Below, in pieces: positions 1 through 8,379 of a stretch of 64,000 bases of DNA. This stretch comes from Pandoraea sp. PE-S2T-3 (lineage in GTDB: Bacteria; Pseudomonadota; Gammaproteobacteria; Burkholderiales; Burkholderiaceae), in NCBI RefSeq assembly GCF_002179965.1, contig NZ_NGUQ01000011.1, forward strand, positions 62,001-126,000, given 5' to 3'. Position 1 is the stretch's first letter. The number at the start of each line of letters is the position of its first letter. The translations under genes were made by a program, and so were the position numbers. The notes beneath the pieces are model-generated. The model worked only from the letters and a program-made list of their open reading frames with translations, was not told where the DNA came from and searched no databases.

Positions 1-484
1 GCTGCAACTTGTGGCCCGCTTCGAACAGCGCAAACCACGCCGTCAACCCGGCGCACGTCAGCGTAGACGCCGCCACGTCGTCGAGCGTGGCGGGCGCTGC
101 CAGCAGTGTGTCTTCGGCAAAGACGGCATATTCACGCAGCACGCCCTGCAAGGTGCCGCCGAAGACCTTGAGCCCGTCCGGCGCGGCTTCGCCGTCGATC
201 CAGCGGTCCCAGAACGTATTGATCACCCGGTCGCCCGCCGCCACGCGCGTCACGCCCTCGCCGACAGCGACCACCTCGCCCGCCATGTCCGAGCCCGGCA
301 CGAACGGGAATGTCACCGGCAAGCCCATACCGGTGTCGATCATCAGTGCATCGCGGAAGTTGAGCGACACCGCCTTCACCTTCACCAGCACTTCGCCCGG
401 GCCGGGCTGGGGAATGTCGACCGTGGCCAGTTCCAGTGCGTTTTCGCCCAGCGTCGCCATTTGCCACTGTTTCATCGTCTTCAT
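1..484 (-). CDS. NAD(P)-dependent quinone/alcohol oxidoreductase, MDR family (partial, 3' end outside window)
   Basis: The first 161 residues of a medium-chain dehydrogenase/reductase are visible; the rest runs off the window start. An AAGGAT ribosome site precedes the ATG at 484. The visible part is the GroES-like domain: PQPGPGEVLVKVKAVSLNFRD near the N-terminus, then GSDMAGEVVAVGEGVTRVAAGDRV around residues 65-90. No zinc-ligand Cys/His follows where classical alcohol dehydrogenases have one, which favours the quinone-oxidoreductase branch. It is divergent from the LysR gene at 618 across a 133-bp gap, so that regulator may control it. Substrate unknown. Confidence 0.85.
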   Translation of the reverse strand, partial: MKTMKQWQMATLGENALELATVDIPQPGPGEVLVKVKAVSLNFRDALMIDTGMGLPVTFPFVPGSDMAGEVVAVGEGVTRVAAGDRVINTFWDRWIDGEAAPDGLKVFGGTLQGVLREYAVFAEDTLLAAPATLDDVAASTLTCAGLTAWFALFEAGHKLQ

Positions 485-547
485 CGCTTGATCCTTATCT
501 TGGGGAACCCCGCCGCACGGAAAGCGCGTCGGGTAGACAAGAATCAG

Positions 548-603
548 CTTATTGGAGAATACTTCGAAGCAGTGACGGCAATTTATCCACTTATTGGCGA
601 TAT
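548..603. promoter_or_regulatory. Direct repeat in oxidoreductase/LysR divergent promoter
   Basis: CTTATTGGAGAATA at 548 recurs as CTTATTGGCGATAT at 590. The repeat period is 42 bp, about four helical turns. It lies in the A+T-rich gap between the divergent oxidoreductase and LysR genes, so it could be a LysR binding region. The assignment is inference from position and repetition only. Confidence 0.35.
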
Positions 604-617
604 CTTGGAATCAATTA

Positions 618-1712
618 ATGGTAATCACTGACGGCTATACGCCCGACCGGCTCTCAGGCATCTCCGCTTTTGTGGCGGCGGTAGACGCGGGCAGCTTTGC
701 CGGTGCCGCCGAGCGGCTGCACCTCACGCGCTCGGCCGTGGCCAAACGCATCGCCCGGCTCGAAGCGCGGCTGGGGGTACGGCTCTTTCACCGCACGACA
801 AGAAGCCAGCATCTGACCGACGAAGGCGAGACGTTCTATCAGCGCTGTATCAAGGTGTTGTCCGAGTTATCGGAGGCGGAAGACGAACTGAGCGCCGGCA
901 CGCAATCGCCGATGGGTAAGCTCCGGGTCACGATGCCGGTACAGATCGGGCGGCAGTGCATTGCCCCGGTGCTGCTGGCCATGGCGAAGGCGCATCCGCA
1001 ATTGCGTCTGGAAATGGCGTTCAGCGACCGGCGCGTGGATCTGATCGAAGAAGGTTACGACTTGGCCGTGCGCAGCGGGCGGCTCGACGATACGCCCGGT
1101 CTCAAAGCGCGCTCGCTCGGCGAGCAGACGATGATCCTGTGCGCGTCGCCCGGCTATCTGGCCGAATTTGGCACCCCGCGCACCTTCGCCGATCTGGCCG
1201 ATCACGAACGCCTGATGTACGGCCGGGGTGGCAATCTCTACGAATGGCCGGCGTTTGTGCCCTGCGCGACGCCGGGCGCCTCACGCCCTGATGGCCGAAT
1301 CGATACCGATACCGAAACCGATGCGGGTGCGGGTGCGGGTGCGGGTGCGGGTGCGGGTGCGGGTGCGGGTGCGGGTGCGGGTGCGGATGTTGATACGGGT
1401 GCCAATACCCGGTCGCCCGCCAATCGCACGTCCGCCGGTTTTCGCCGGGGGCGCACGGCGCGTTTCGTACTCGACGACCTCGTGGCGCTGGTGACAGCAG
1501 CGGAGCAAGGGCTCGGCGTCGTCTGCATTCCGCACTGGGTGGCCGCCCTGCCGCTGAGCCACGGGACTCTGGTTCGACTGATGCCCGACACCCGCTCGGC
1601 CGGCACCCCGCTTCATCTCGTCTGGCCCGATACCCGGCACCCGTCGCCGAAACTGCGCGCCGCCATCGACGCGCTGGTGTCGGCGCTCATCCCCGAGTTC
1701 AAAGGTGCATGA
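618..1712 (+). CDS. LysR-family transcriptional regulator with Ala-Gly repeat insertion
   Basis: 364 residues from the ATG at 618. The N-terminal winged HTH spans about residues 8-66 (ISAFVAAVDAGSFAGAAERL, then TRSAVAKRIARLEARLGVRLFHRTTR). The effector-binding domain follows. LysR proteins are usually near 300 residues; the excess sits in one low-complexity insert at about 219-275, Asp/Thr-rich and then ten Ala-Gly pairs (residues 236-255), inside the second lobe of the effector domain. The domain resumes as FVLDDLVALVTAAEQGLGVVCIP. The gene is divergent from the oxidoreductase at 484, its likely target, and its 3' end overlaps the convergent gene at 1699-3123 by 14 bp. Confidence 0.88.
   Translation: MVITDGYTPDRLSGISAFVAAVDAGSFAGAAERLHLTRSAVAKRIARLEARLGVRLFHRTTRSQHLTDEGETFYQRCIKVLSELSEAEDELSAGTQSPMGKLRVTMPVQIGRQCIAPVLLAMAKAHPQLRLEMAFSDRRVDLIEEGYDLAVRSGRLDDTPGLKARSLGEQTMILCASPGYLAEFGTPRTFADLADHERLMYGRGGNLYEWPAFVPCATPGASRPDGRIDTDTETDAGAGAGAGAGAGAGAGAGAGADVDTGANTRSPANRTSAGFRRGRTARFVLDDLVALVTAAEQGLGVVCIPHWVAALPLSHGTLVRLMPDTRSAGTPLHLVWPDTRHPSPKLRAAIDALVSALIPEFKGA
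1323..1382 (+). repeat. Pure hexanucleotide microsatellite (GCGGGT)10
   Basis: Ten uninterrupted copies of GCGGGT lie inside the LysR reading frame and encode (Ala-Gly)10. A diverged unit, GCGGAT, follows at once, and a weaker GATACC/GAAACC patch precedes it at about 1304-1320. Because the unit is six bases, copy-number change would lengthen or shorten the protein by two residues without a frameshift. Confidence 0.97.
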
Positions 1713-3123
1713 ATGGCGATTGCTGGGCGATGATGGCAGCGGCCCGTGTCGGATGCGTGCGCGCCCATGCCTGCCCCGCCCACTCGCCGCCCAGCAGCCG
1801 CATGAGACTGTCGCGCCGGGACAGCAGGCGATGCACTTGCGCCGGCGCATCGCATCGACCGTGGAGCGGGCCGCCCATCTCCGCGCAGGCGAGTTGGCTG
1901 GCAGTATTCGCCCACGGCAAAAGCGTGTCCTGATGAATCCTGCCGAGCCGATACGCCATTTCGGCAGCAACGGCACGCGCACTGGTCGGGTCCTTCAGCG
2001 CATCGATGACAACGTCCTCCTTGGCGTCGGGCGTGAACCCCTTCAATCGGCGCACGAACGGCGCGTACTGCTCTCCATAGGGAAATTGCGTGAGATCGGT
2101 CAGTGAATCGGGCGGCAATTCAGCCGAGAAACATGCGGCATCACGCCGGAACGCCGACGTCAGCGGCGGCAGCGCAGGCAAGCCAGTCCGTTGCGTCACG
2201 GCCACTTCGTAACCGGTATCTTTGCAGGTGCCCTGAAACCCCATTTCCAGACACGCACCGAAGTCCACCGTCATCATGCGCGGCAAGTCTTCCTTGTCAC
2301 GCCACACGCCCACGTTTTCCATGAACACGTTGCACAAGTCCCAGTTGCCTAGCCAGAGCGCGGCGATGTAGTGCCGCTCCAGTTCGCATTGGTAGACGTC
2401 GGGCAACATCTCGCAGAGCAGGCCGAGCATGGCGTTGCGGCTTGTGACCTCCCCCGCGTAGATCCTCGCGCATTGCGGCGAGAGCGCCCAGAACGCCGCG
2501 CCCTCCTGCTTGCACAACTTATCCATGACTCTGCCCGCCATGTGGGCGCCGATGCGCGCGCCGTCGCAGATCGTCGTGCACTCGCTGTCGTGCGCCTGAC
2601 TCACGACCGCCCGGCGCGCTTCTTCGCCGATCAGCCAAAGGCCGAAGTCTTCGTACGACGGCAGATAGACGCTCGCGAGATGCAGCCTGCCGGACTCGCG
2701 CGTGCCGTCGAAAGCCTCGTCGCACCCGCGCACGAGAAACGTTGTCGGGGTCGGCAACCCCATTGCGCCGAAGAGACGCGACGCGAGCCATGCCTGCGTG
2801 GTGTGCCACGCATCCGGGCAGCGCTTGACCACGTATTGCGTAGCATTTGCGTGAGACGCCAGCGTCATGCGCACTGCGGCGCCTGTCGCGCCCATCGGCA
2901 GTGCATCGCGTACGCGTTCCGCCGACGAGAAATCGTATGGCCCGATCGCCGGCAAGGCCGCCGCACTGCCGTCGTGGCCAACGACGGCGCCGTGCATGCC
3001 GTGCGGCCCCATCTCCGGCAGCGCAGGGCAATCGGCAAACGGGTGCTGTAACGCTTCCGGCACAGGCGAAAGGCGCGCGCCATCGGGGACACCATAGGGT
3101 CGGGCAAGGTCAACGCGGTGCAT
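1699..3123 (-). CDS. Orphan protein with HipA/PI4K-like kinase motifs
   Basis: 474 residues, with a GGAGG site just before the ATG. I do not recognise a named family. Residue patterns fit an atypical (HipA/phosphatidylinositol-kinase-type) kinase fold: YVVKRCPD with a candidate nucleotide-binding Lys, then WLASRLFGAMGLPTPTTFLV as in HipA-like N-lobes; a catalytic-loop-like LGNWDLCNVFMEN; and MMTVDFGACLEMGFQG resembling the metal-binding DFG segment. No signal peptide or membrane segment is seen. The C-terminal third, after PYGEQYAPFVRRL, has no motif I know. Neighbours (LysR, DUF523) give no functional hint; its promoter faces DUF523. It could be a kinase, a kinase-fold pseudoenzyme or a secreted effector. 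The kinase fold is inferred from motifs only. Confidence 0.6.
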   Translation of the reverse strand: MHRVDLARPYGVPDGARLSPVPEALQHPFADCPALPEMGPHGMHGAVVGHDGSAAALPAIGPYDFSSAERVRDALPMGATGAAVRMTLASHANATQYVVKRCPDAWHTTQAWLASRLFGAMGLPTPTTFLVRGCDEAFDGTRESGRLHLASVYLPSYEDFGLWLIGEEARRAVVSQAHDSECTTICDGARIGAHMAGRVMDKLCKQEGAAFWALSPQCARIYAGEVTSRNAMLGLLCEMLPDVYQCELERHYIAALWLGNWDLCNVFMENVGVWRDKEDLPRMMTVDFGACLEMGFQGTCKDTGYEVAVTQRTGLPALPPLTSAFRRDAACFSAELPPDSLTDLTQFPYGEQYAPFVRRLKGFTPDAKEDVVIDALKDPTSARAVAAEMAYRLGRIHQDTLLPWANTASQLACAEMGGPLHGRCDAPAQVHRLLSRRDSLMRLLGGEWAGQAWARTHPTRAAAIIAQQSPFMHL

Positions 3124-3346
3124 GGCGATCCTCCATCATCGTGCGATCGTTTGATCGTTTGAAGGGACCACCGCCGCGAGGCCGTTCTGCGCGCCAACAG
3201 CCGTGGTCAGAATCGGCGGATTCTGCTGCGCCGCGCGACGAAAGGCTTTCGAAAACGCGCCGCATTCGGACAAACCTGACTCACCTGATTGGGCTGACCG
3301 ATCTGACACATTCACACGCACGCGCCCCCGTGATAGGCTCCGGCGC

Positions 3347-3904
3347 ATGTCTACGCAGCCCACTTCTCCCCTCGCAACATCCGGCGCGCGCACGCCTCGC
3401 ATTCTTGTCAGCAGTTGCCTGCTCGGTCAGCCGGTTCGCTATCACGGGCGCGCGGCGCCTTGCGAGGCCGAGGCCGCCGCCATCCTCGAACGTTGGCGCA
3501 AGGCGGGCATCATCGCCGCCGTCTGTCCGGAGGTTGCTGGCGGTTTGCCTACGCCGCGCCCGCCCGCCGAAATCAGCGCGGCGGCGGGTGGTGAACGCGT
3601 CTGGCAACAGTTGGCGCGCGTGATTGACGACACCGGCGCCGATGTCACGGCCGAATTCATTGACGGCGCCCAACGCGCACTGGCTATCGCCCAGCGTCAC
3701 GGCATCCGGATTGCGGTGTTGAAGGAAGGAAGCCCGTCGTGCGGCAGCACGTTCGTGTACGACGGGACATTTACCGGTGCAAGAATCGCGGGGCGCGGCG
3801 TGGCCGCTGCGTTGTTGCGCGAGCACGGCATCGAAGTCTTCAGCGAGCACATGCTCGCTGCCGCAGACGCCCGTTTGGATGCGTTGAACGGCCAAGGCAA
3901 CTGA
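3347..3904 (+). CDS. DUF523 family protein
   Basis: 185 residues from the ATG at 3347. The N-terminus RILVSSCLLGQPVRYHG is the hallmark of DUF523, with a conserved Cys pattern (SSCLLG, AAVCPEVAGGLPTPRPP, KEGSPSCGS). The full family length is present. The family function is unsettled; the conserved cysteines suggest metal or thiol chemistry. I rejected an in-frame upstream extension to 3203 because it reads as random Arg/Ala-rich sequence. The gene stands alone and converges with the PfpI-like gene across a hairpin terminator. Confidence 0.9.
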   Translation: MSTQPTSPLATSGARTPRILVSSCLLGQPVRYHGRAAPCEAEAAAILERWRKAGIIAAVCPEVAGGLPTPRPPAEISAAAGGERVWQQLARVIDDTGADVTAEFIDGAQRALAIAQRHGIRIAVLKEGSPSCGSTFVYDGTFTGARIAGRGVAAALLREHGIEVFSEHMLAAADARLDALNGQGN

Positions 3905-3940
3905 AGCGTCCTGACGTCTGCAATTCCCGTGACGGCAATG

Positions 3941-3967
3941 AAAAACGGGGGCCGTCACTGGCCCCCG
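3941..3967 (-). terminator. Rho-independent terminator of the PfpI-like gene
   Basis: The 8-bp stem CGGGGGCC/GGCCCCCG has a 6-nt loop. On the minus strand it is followed by five T (AAAAA at 3941-3945 on the plus strand). It sits between convergent genes and may also stop the DUF523 transcript. Confidence 0.8.
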
Positions 3968-3990
3968 CTGCTTACGGCATCACCTCATTC

Positions 3991-4572
3991 TCAAAGCTCG
4001 ATCTTCGTCCCCAGTACGGCGAGGAACTGCGCAATCCATGCGGGATGCGCGGGCCATGCCGGTGCCGTGACAAGCTTGCCGTCGGTGTGCGCCGCGTCGA
4101 TCTCGATCTCCATGTACTTGCCGCCTGCGAGCCGCACTTCCGGCGCGCACGCCGGATACGCCGAACACTCGCGCCCTTCGATCACACCGGCAGCCGCCAG
4201 CAATTGCGCGCCGTGGCAAATCGCTGCGATCGGCTTGTCGTTCTCGGCAAAATGCCGCACGGCGGCGAGCACCTGCTCATTGAGGCGCAGATACTCCGGT
4301 GCGCGGCCGCCGGGAATCACCAGCGCATCGAAATCGGCCGGTGACAGGCCATCGAACGTTGCGTTGAGCGTGAAGTCGTGGCCGCGCTTCTCGCTGTACG
4401 TCTGATCGCCTTCAAAATCGTGAATCGCCGTGCGCACCTTGTCGCCCGCCTTCTTGCCCGGACACACCACTTCCACGCGATGCCCCACGGCCATCAGTGC
4501 CTGCACGGGCACCATCAGTTCGTAGTCTTCAACGTAGTCGCCAGCCAGTACCAGAATCCGCTTCTTGCCCAT
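3991..4572 (-). CDS. DJ-1/PfpI superfamily protein (protease/deglycase-like)
   Basis: 193 residues. The nucleophile-elbow motif AAICHGAQ places Cys119-His120; an upstream acidic residue in GDYVEDYE (15-18) completes the pattern of the PfpI/YhbO branch. [12 protein letters not shown] at about 85-96 and [10 protein letters not shown] near the end also match this branch. Members act as stress-linked proteases, deglycases or glyoxalases, and the sequence alone does not choose. A GGAGAG site precedes the ATG. It is divergent from a TetR gene (4738) across 165 bp, which may regulate it, and it ends at its own terminator. Confidence 0.88.
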   Translation of the reverse strand: MGKKRILVLAGDYVEDYELMVPVQALMAVGHRVEVVCPGKKAGDKVRTAIHDFEGDQTYSEKRGHDFTLNATFDGLSPADFDALVIPGGRAPEYLRLNEQVLAAVRHFAENDKPIAAICHGAQLLAAAGVIEGRECSAYPACAPEVRLAGGKYMEIEIDAAHTDGKLVTAPAWPAHPAWIAQFLAVLGTKIEL

Positions 4573-4737
4573 GAGACTCTCCGTTCAGAGAAAAAATGGA
4601 AGGAAACAGCACGCCCATGTTACCCAATTCCGGTGACGCCCTCGGGACAGCGTTGGCGGACTTCCCTTAAACTGACGCCGCTGCCTCCGCAGTTGCCCGC
4701 GCAGTTCCCCAATTACTGACTCTCGTGAATTGACCCG

Positions 4738-5388
4738 ATGCCTGTGAGACCCCTCAAAGCGAAGCTGCCGGAGACCGCACCCACGCGCCCCCGCACCAAA
4801 CCGGCGGAGGTTCGTCTTGAAGAACTGATGGGGGCGGCCGAAGCCTTGTTTCTCGCGCAGGGCGTGGAAGCCACGACGATCAATGAAATCGTCGAGAAGG
4901 CGCAGGTGGCCAAGGGCACCTTCTATCACTACTTCGCTTCCAAGAACGAGATGCTCGACGCGCTCGGCAAGCGCTATACCGAGCAGTTCATGGCAACGTT
5001 GCAGGCCGCCGTCGATGACTGCGCAGCAGACGACTGGGTGCAACGGCTTCGCGTGTGGATTCAGACGAATGTCGAAACCTATGTGAAGACCTACCGCACG
5101 CACGACATCGTTTATGCCCATCACCACCACCACGACCGCACCAACCGGGACAAGAACGCCATCCTCGACCAGTTGACGGAAATCATCGTGCGCGGCAAGG
5201 CGGCGGGCGCGTGGGCGCCAGAGGAACCCCGCGTTGTGGCGCTGCTGATTTACTCGGGCGTTCACGGCGCGACAGACGACCTCATCGCGGCCAAACCGAA
5301 GCGCGCGCAAGACGGCGCCAAGTTTGCGCAAAGCCTCTCCGAGGCGTGCCTGCGGATGCTGTCCCCCATCGCAAAGCCGATCAAGTAA
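4738..5388 (+). CDS. TetR/AcrR-family transcriptional regulator
   Basis: 216 residues. The HTH is at about 25-70: EELMGAAEALFLAQGVEATTINEIVEKAQVAKGTFYHYF is split here as GVEATTINEIV, then AQVAKGTFYHYFASKNEML. The C-terminal ligand domain contains a striking YAHHHHHD run at about 123-130 that could bind metal, though such runs can be coincidental. It is divergent from the PfpI-like gene and convergent with boxA. No clear palindrome was found in the 165-bp gap. Confidence 0.88.
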   Translation: MPVRPLKAKLPETAPTRPRTKPAEVRLEELMGAAEALFLAQGVEATTINEIVEKAQVAKGTFYHYFASKNEMLDALGKRYTEQFMATLQAAVDDCAADDWVQRLRVWIQTNVETYVKTYRTHDIVYAHHHHHDRTNRDKNAILDQLTEIIVRGKAAGAWAPEEPRVVALLIYSGVHGATDDLIAAKPKRAQDGAKFAQSLSEACLRMLSPIAKPIK

Positions 5389-5426
5389 CGCCATCGCGGC
5401 ACATCCACGTCAACGATCGACGGGAC

Positions 5427-5455
5427 AAAAAAAACCGCGTGCCGAAGCACGCGGT
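5427..5455 (-). terminator. Rho-independent terminator of the boxCBA operon
   Basis: The 9-bp stem ACCGCGTGC/GCACGCGGT has a CGAA loop. On the minus strand it is followed by eight T (A-run 5427-5434). It lies 83 bp past the boxA stop and marks the operon end. Confidence 0.88.
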
Positions 5456-5537
5456 GTCAAGCCGGCGCAATGCGCCGTCGGTCAATGGTGAGCCCCTGTG
5501 CGGCCACGTTGGCACCGCCGCACAGACGCCTGACGAT

Positions 5538-6803
5538 TCAATACGTTTCGAGATGCAGGCGCCCTTCCGTCTTCATCCGTTGCCACAACGCCTGCCAGTC
5601 GAGTCCCGCTTCACCGGCGATCGCTTGCAGCGCCTGCAACACGCCATCTTCCATGCCCTTCAGGCCGCACACATAGATGTAGGTGTGCTCATGGCGCAGC
5701 AGTGCCGCCACGTCGGCCGCGCGCTCGCGCATGGCGTCCTGCACATAGCGTTTGGCTTGCCCCGGCGTGCGCGAGAAGGCCAGATTGGTGTCGATGAAAT
5801 CCTTCGGCAGATTCAGCAGCGGGCCGAAGTACGGCAGTTCGCCCTGCGTGCGTGCGCCGAAGAACAGCATGAGCTTGCCCGTCGCCCCTTTCAATCGGCG
5901 GCGACGGCGGTACTCGGTCATCGCGCGCATCGGCGCAGCCCCCGTGCCCGTGCAGATCATCAGCAAATGCGAGTCGGCGTGATTGGGCATCAGGAACGTG
6001 CTGCCGAACGGGCCCATCACGTTCACCACATCGCCCTTCTTCAGATCGCACAGATAGTTCGAGCAAACGCCACCCACTGCCTGCTCGTGATGATCTTTCG
6101 TCACGCGCTTCACGGTCAGCGCCAGATTGTTGTACCCGGCACGCTCGCCGTCGCGCGGCGAGGCGATCGAATACTGCCGTGCGTGATGCGCGCGTCCGTC
6201 TGCTGTGGTACCCGGCGGGATGATGCCGATCGACTGGCCTTCTAGCACCGGAAACGGCTGCTTGCCGAAGTCGAGCACGATGTGGTGAATATCGCTTTCC
6301 GTGCTCGTGTCGGTGAGCCGGTAGTTGCCCACGACGGTGGCCTGCACCGGCGCCTTGTGGTTGTACAGATTGACGTACGGCTTGGCGGCGGACCACGGCG
6401 GCACGACAGAACCGCGCACGAGGTCCGAGCCGCCAATCACCGGTTCGGCAGACTCGGCATCTCCCGCAGTTGTCCCGGCGGCAGCGCCTTCCGCTGCCTC
6501 ACCGATCGCGCCCTGACCGGCCAGCGCGTCGTCCTGCACGGGCAGTTCGTCCCACGTGAGCTGCGCGTCGACCGAGTACGACTCGGCCTTGAGCACGTCG
6601 CGCCAGTTGTCGATGGCCCCCGTCGGGCACGGCGAAATGCACGCCATGCAACCGTTGCACGTGTCCGCGCGCACGACGTAGTTGTTCTCGTCATGCGTGA
6701 TCGCGTCGATCGGACACGTCTCCTCGCAGGTATTGCAGCGAATGCAGATCTCCGGATCGATCAGATGCTGCTTCAGGACTTCTCGCGGCGCGGGGCCGTT
6801 CAT
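5538..6803 (-). CDS. boxA: Benzoyl-CoA 2,3-epoxidase reductase subunit BoxA
   Basis: 421 residues from the ATG at 6803 (AAGGAG site upstream). It passes electrons from NADPH to the oxygenase BoxB. The N-terminus is a two-cluster ferredoxin: Cys20-23-26-30 ([12 protein letters not shown]) and Cys49-52-55-59 ([12 protein letters not shown]), two [4Fe-4S] sites. An Ala/Gly-rich linker at about 95-125 leads to a ferredoxin-NADP reductase module with the FAD motif RQYSIASP and the pyridine-nucleotide motif [12 protein letters not shown], ending in ETY. Cytoplasmic. It is last in boxC-boxB-boxA, 59 bp after boxB, and its order matches known box clusters. Confidence 0.96.
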   Translation of the reverse strand: MNGPAPREVLKQHLIDPEICIRCNTCEETCPIDAITHDENNYVVRADTCNGCMACISPCPTGAIDNWRDVLKAESYSVDAQLTWDELPVQDDALAGQGAIGEAAEGAAAGTTAGDAESAEPVIGGSDLVRGSVVPPWSAAKPYVNLYNHKAPVQATVVGNYRLTDTSTESDIHHIVLDFGKQPFPVLEGQSIGIIPPGTTADGRAHHARQYSIASPRDGERAGYNNLALTVKRVTKDHHEQAVGGVCSNYLCDLKKGDVVNVMGPFGSTFLMPNHADSHLLMICTGTGAAPMRAMTEYRRRRRLKGATGKLMLFFGARTQGELPYFGPLLNLPKDFIDTNLAFSRTPGQAKRYVQDAMRERAADVAALLRHEHTYIYVCGLKGMEDGVLQALQAIAGEAGLDWQALWQRMKTEGRLHLETY

Positions 6804-6862
6804 GATGCTGTCTCCTTGTGGGGTTGCGCTGCGGGCTCGACTGACCCGCTTTAGCTTTAGCT

Positions 6863-8290
6863 TCAGTTGAACCGCACGTATTCGAAGTCGATCGGCTGGC
6901 GGTTGATGCCCAGCGGGGGCGGCGCAATCCAGTTCGCGAACTTGCCCGGCTCGATCACACGGCCCATGAGCGATGCGACATAGGCGCGGTCTTCTGCCGT
7001 GGCCAGCCATTCGCGTTCATGTGCGGCCCATTCGGTCTCGCTCACGACGCGGCCATCCGGCGATACGCGTACGCCCGCAAAGGTGCCGATCTGGCGATTG
7101 AACGCCTTGTGCGGCACGGTGAGGCGGAAGTCGATACCGGCCTTCTCCAGCACCTTGTTCCAGCGGTTCACGCCGGCCACCGAGTCCTTGATGTAGTCGT
7201 CGCGCAGCACTTCGTTCATCGCGTTGAGCATCGGCACTTCGCGCTCCACGAGCTTGCCGTTGTCAACCCCCAGCAGCCGATACATCTGACCATTGAGTTG
7301 ATGGTCGTCGTCGCGCTTGCCTTCTTCATAGCGGCCTTTCAGGCCCGAGCTGTAGAAGATGGCCGCGTTCGACGACTGGTCGGCACCGAACAGATCGATC
7401 GTCACCGAATAGTGGAAGTTGATGTAGCGCTGAATCGTCGGCAGATCGATCACGCCTGCCGCACGCAGCTTCGAGACGTCGTCGGTGCCCAGTTCGTTCA
7501 TCACCTGCGCCGTGCGCGAGATCACGCGCGACACGCCCGACTCGCCCACGAACATGTGGTGCGCCTCTTCGGTCAGCATGAACTTGGTGGTGCGGGCGAG
7601 CGGATCGAAACCCGATTCCGCCAGTGCCGAGAGCTGGAACTTGCCGTCGCGATCGGTGAAATACGTGAACATGTAGAACGCCAGCCAGTCCGGCGTCTTC
7701 TCGTTGAACGCGCCGAGAATGCGGGGGTTGTCTTCGTCACCCGAGCGGCGGCCGAGCAGCGCTTCGGCTTCTTCGCGGCCATCGCGGCCGAAGTAGCGAT
7801 GCAGCAGATAGACCATCGCCCACAGGTGGCGCCCTTCTTCCACGTTCACCTGAAACAGGTTGCGCAGGTCGTACATCGACGGTGCGGTCAGGCCCAGATG
7901 GCGCTGTTGTTCCACCGACGCCGGTTCCGTATCGCCTTGCGTGACGATGATGCGGCGCAGGTTGGCACGATGCTCGCCCGGCACGTCCTGCCACACGGCT
8001 TCGCCCTTGTGTTCGCCGAAATGAATCTTGCGGTCGGTGTCGCCCGGCGTGAGGAAAATGCCCCAGCGATAGTCCGGCATCTTCACGTGATCGAAGTGCG
8101 CCCAGCCGCTCGGGTCCACGCTCACGGCCGTGCGCAGATAGACGTCGAAACCGTGCGAGCCTTCCGGGCCCATGTCGCCCCACCAGGACAGGAAGTTCGG
8201 CTGCCACTGTTCGAGCGCACGTTGCAGCGTGCGGTCGTCGGACAGGTTGACGTTGTTGGGGATCTTCTCGCTGTAGTTGATCGAAGCCAT
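6863..8290 (-). CDS. boxB: Benzoyl-CoA 2,3-epoxidase oxygenase subunit BoxB
   Basis: 475 residues, the usual BoxB length. This diiron oxygenase inserts one oxygen atom of O2 into the ring of benzoyl-CoA to give the 2,3-epoxide. Ligand motifs are visible: [20 protein letters not shown] (ExxRH) near 150 and [13 protein letters not shown] (EExxH) near 235. The N-terminus ([29 protein letters not shown] in part) and the C-terminal [18 protein letters not shown] are typical. It is preceded by boxC (89-bp gap) and followed by boxA, its electron donor. Confidence 0.97.
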   Translation of the reverse strand: MASINYSEKIPNNVNLSDDRTLQRALEQWQPNFLSWWGDMGPEGSHGFDVYLRTAVSVDPSGWAHFDHVKMPDYRWGIFLTPGDTDRKIHFGEHKGEAVWQDVPGEHRANLRRIIVTQGDTEPASVEQQRHLGLTAPSMYDLRNLFQVNVEEGRHLWAMVYLLHRYFGRDGREEAEALLGRRSGDEDNPRILGAFNEKTPDWLAFYMFTYFTDRDGKFQLSALAESGFDPLARTTKFMLTEEAHHMFVGESGVSRVISRTAQVMNELGTDDVSKLRAAGVIDLPTIQRYINFHYSVTIDLFGADQSSNAAIFYSSGLKGRYEEGKRDDDHQLNGQMYRLLGVDNGKLVEREVPMLNAMNEVLRDDYIKDSVAGVNRWNKVLEKAGIDFRLTVPHKAFNRQIGTFAGVRVSPDGRVVSETEWAAHEREWLATAEDRAYVASLMGRVIEPGKFANWIAPPPLGINRQPIDFEYVRFN

Positions 8291-8379
8291 CGTGGGGTTC
8301 CTCGTGTCTCGTGCGTATCTGTGGAAACGTCTCGTCGTGCCGCGCTATGTCGTGTCGCGCGTCTTTTCGCTGGGTGGCG

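Noticed and set aside
1323-1382. CRISPR or minisatellite array
   Set aside because: The unit is six bases with no spacers and stays in frame in a LysR gene, so it is a coding microsatellite.
4600-4737. TetR operator between the PfpI-like and TetR genes
   Set aside because: I looked for a dyad like those at the other TetR genes and found none of convincing length.
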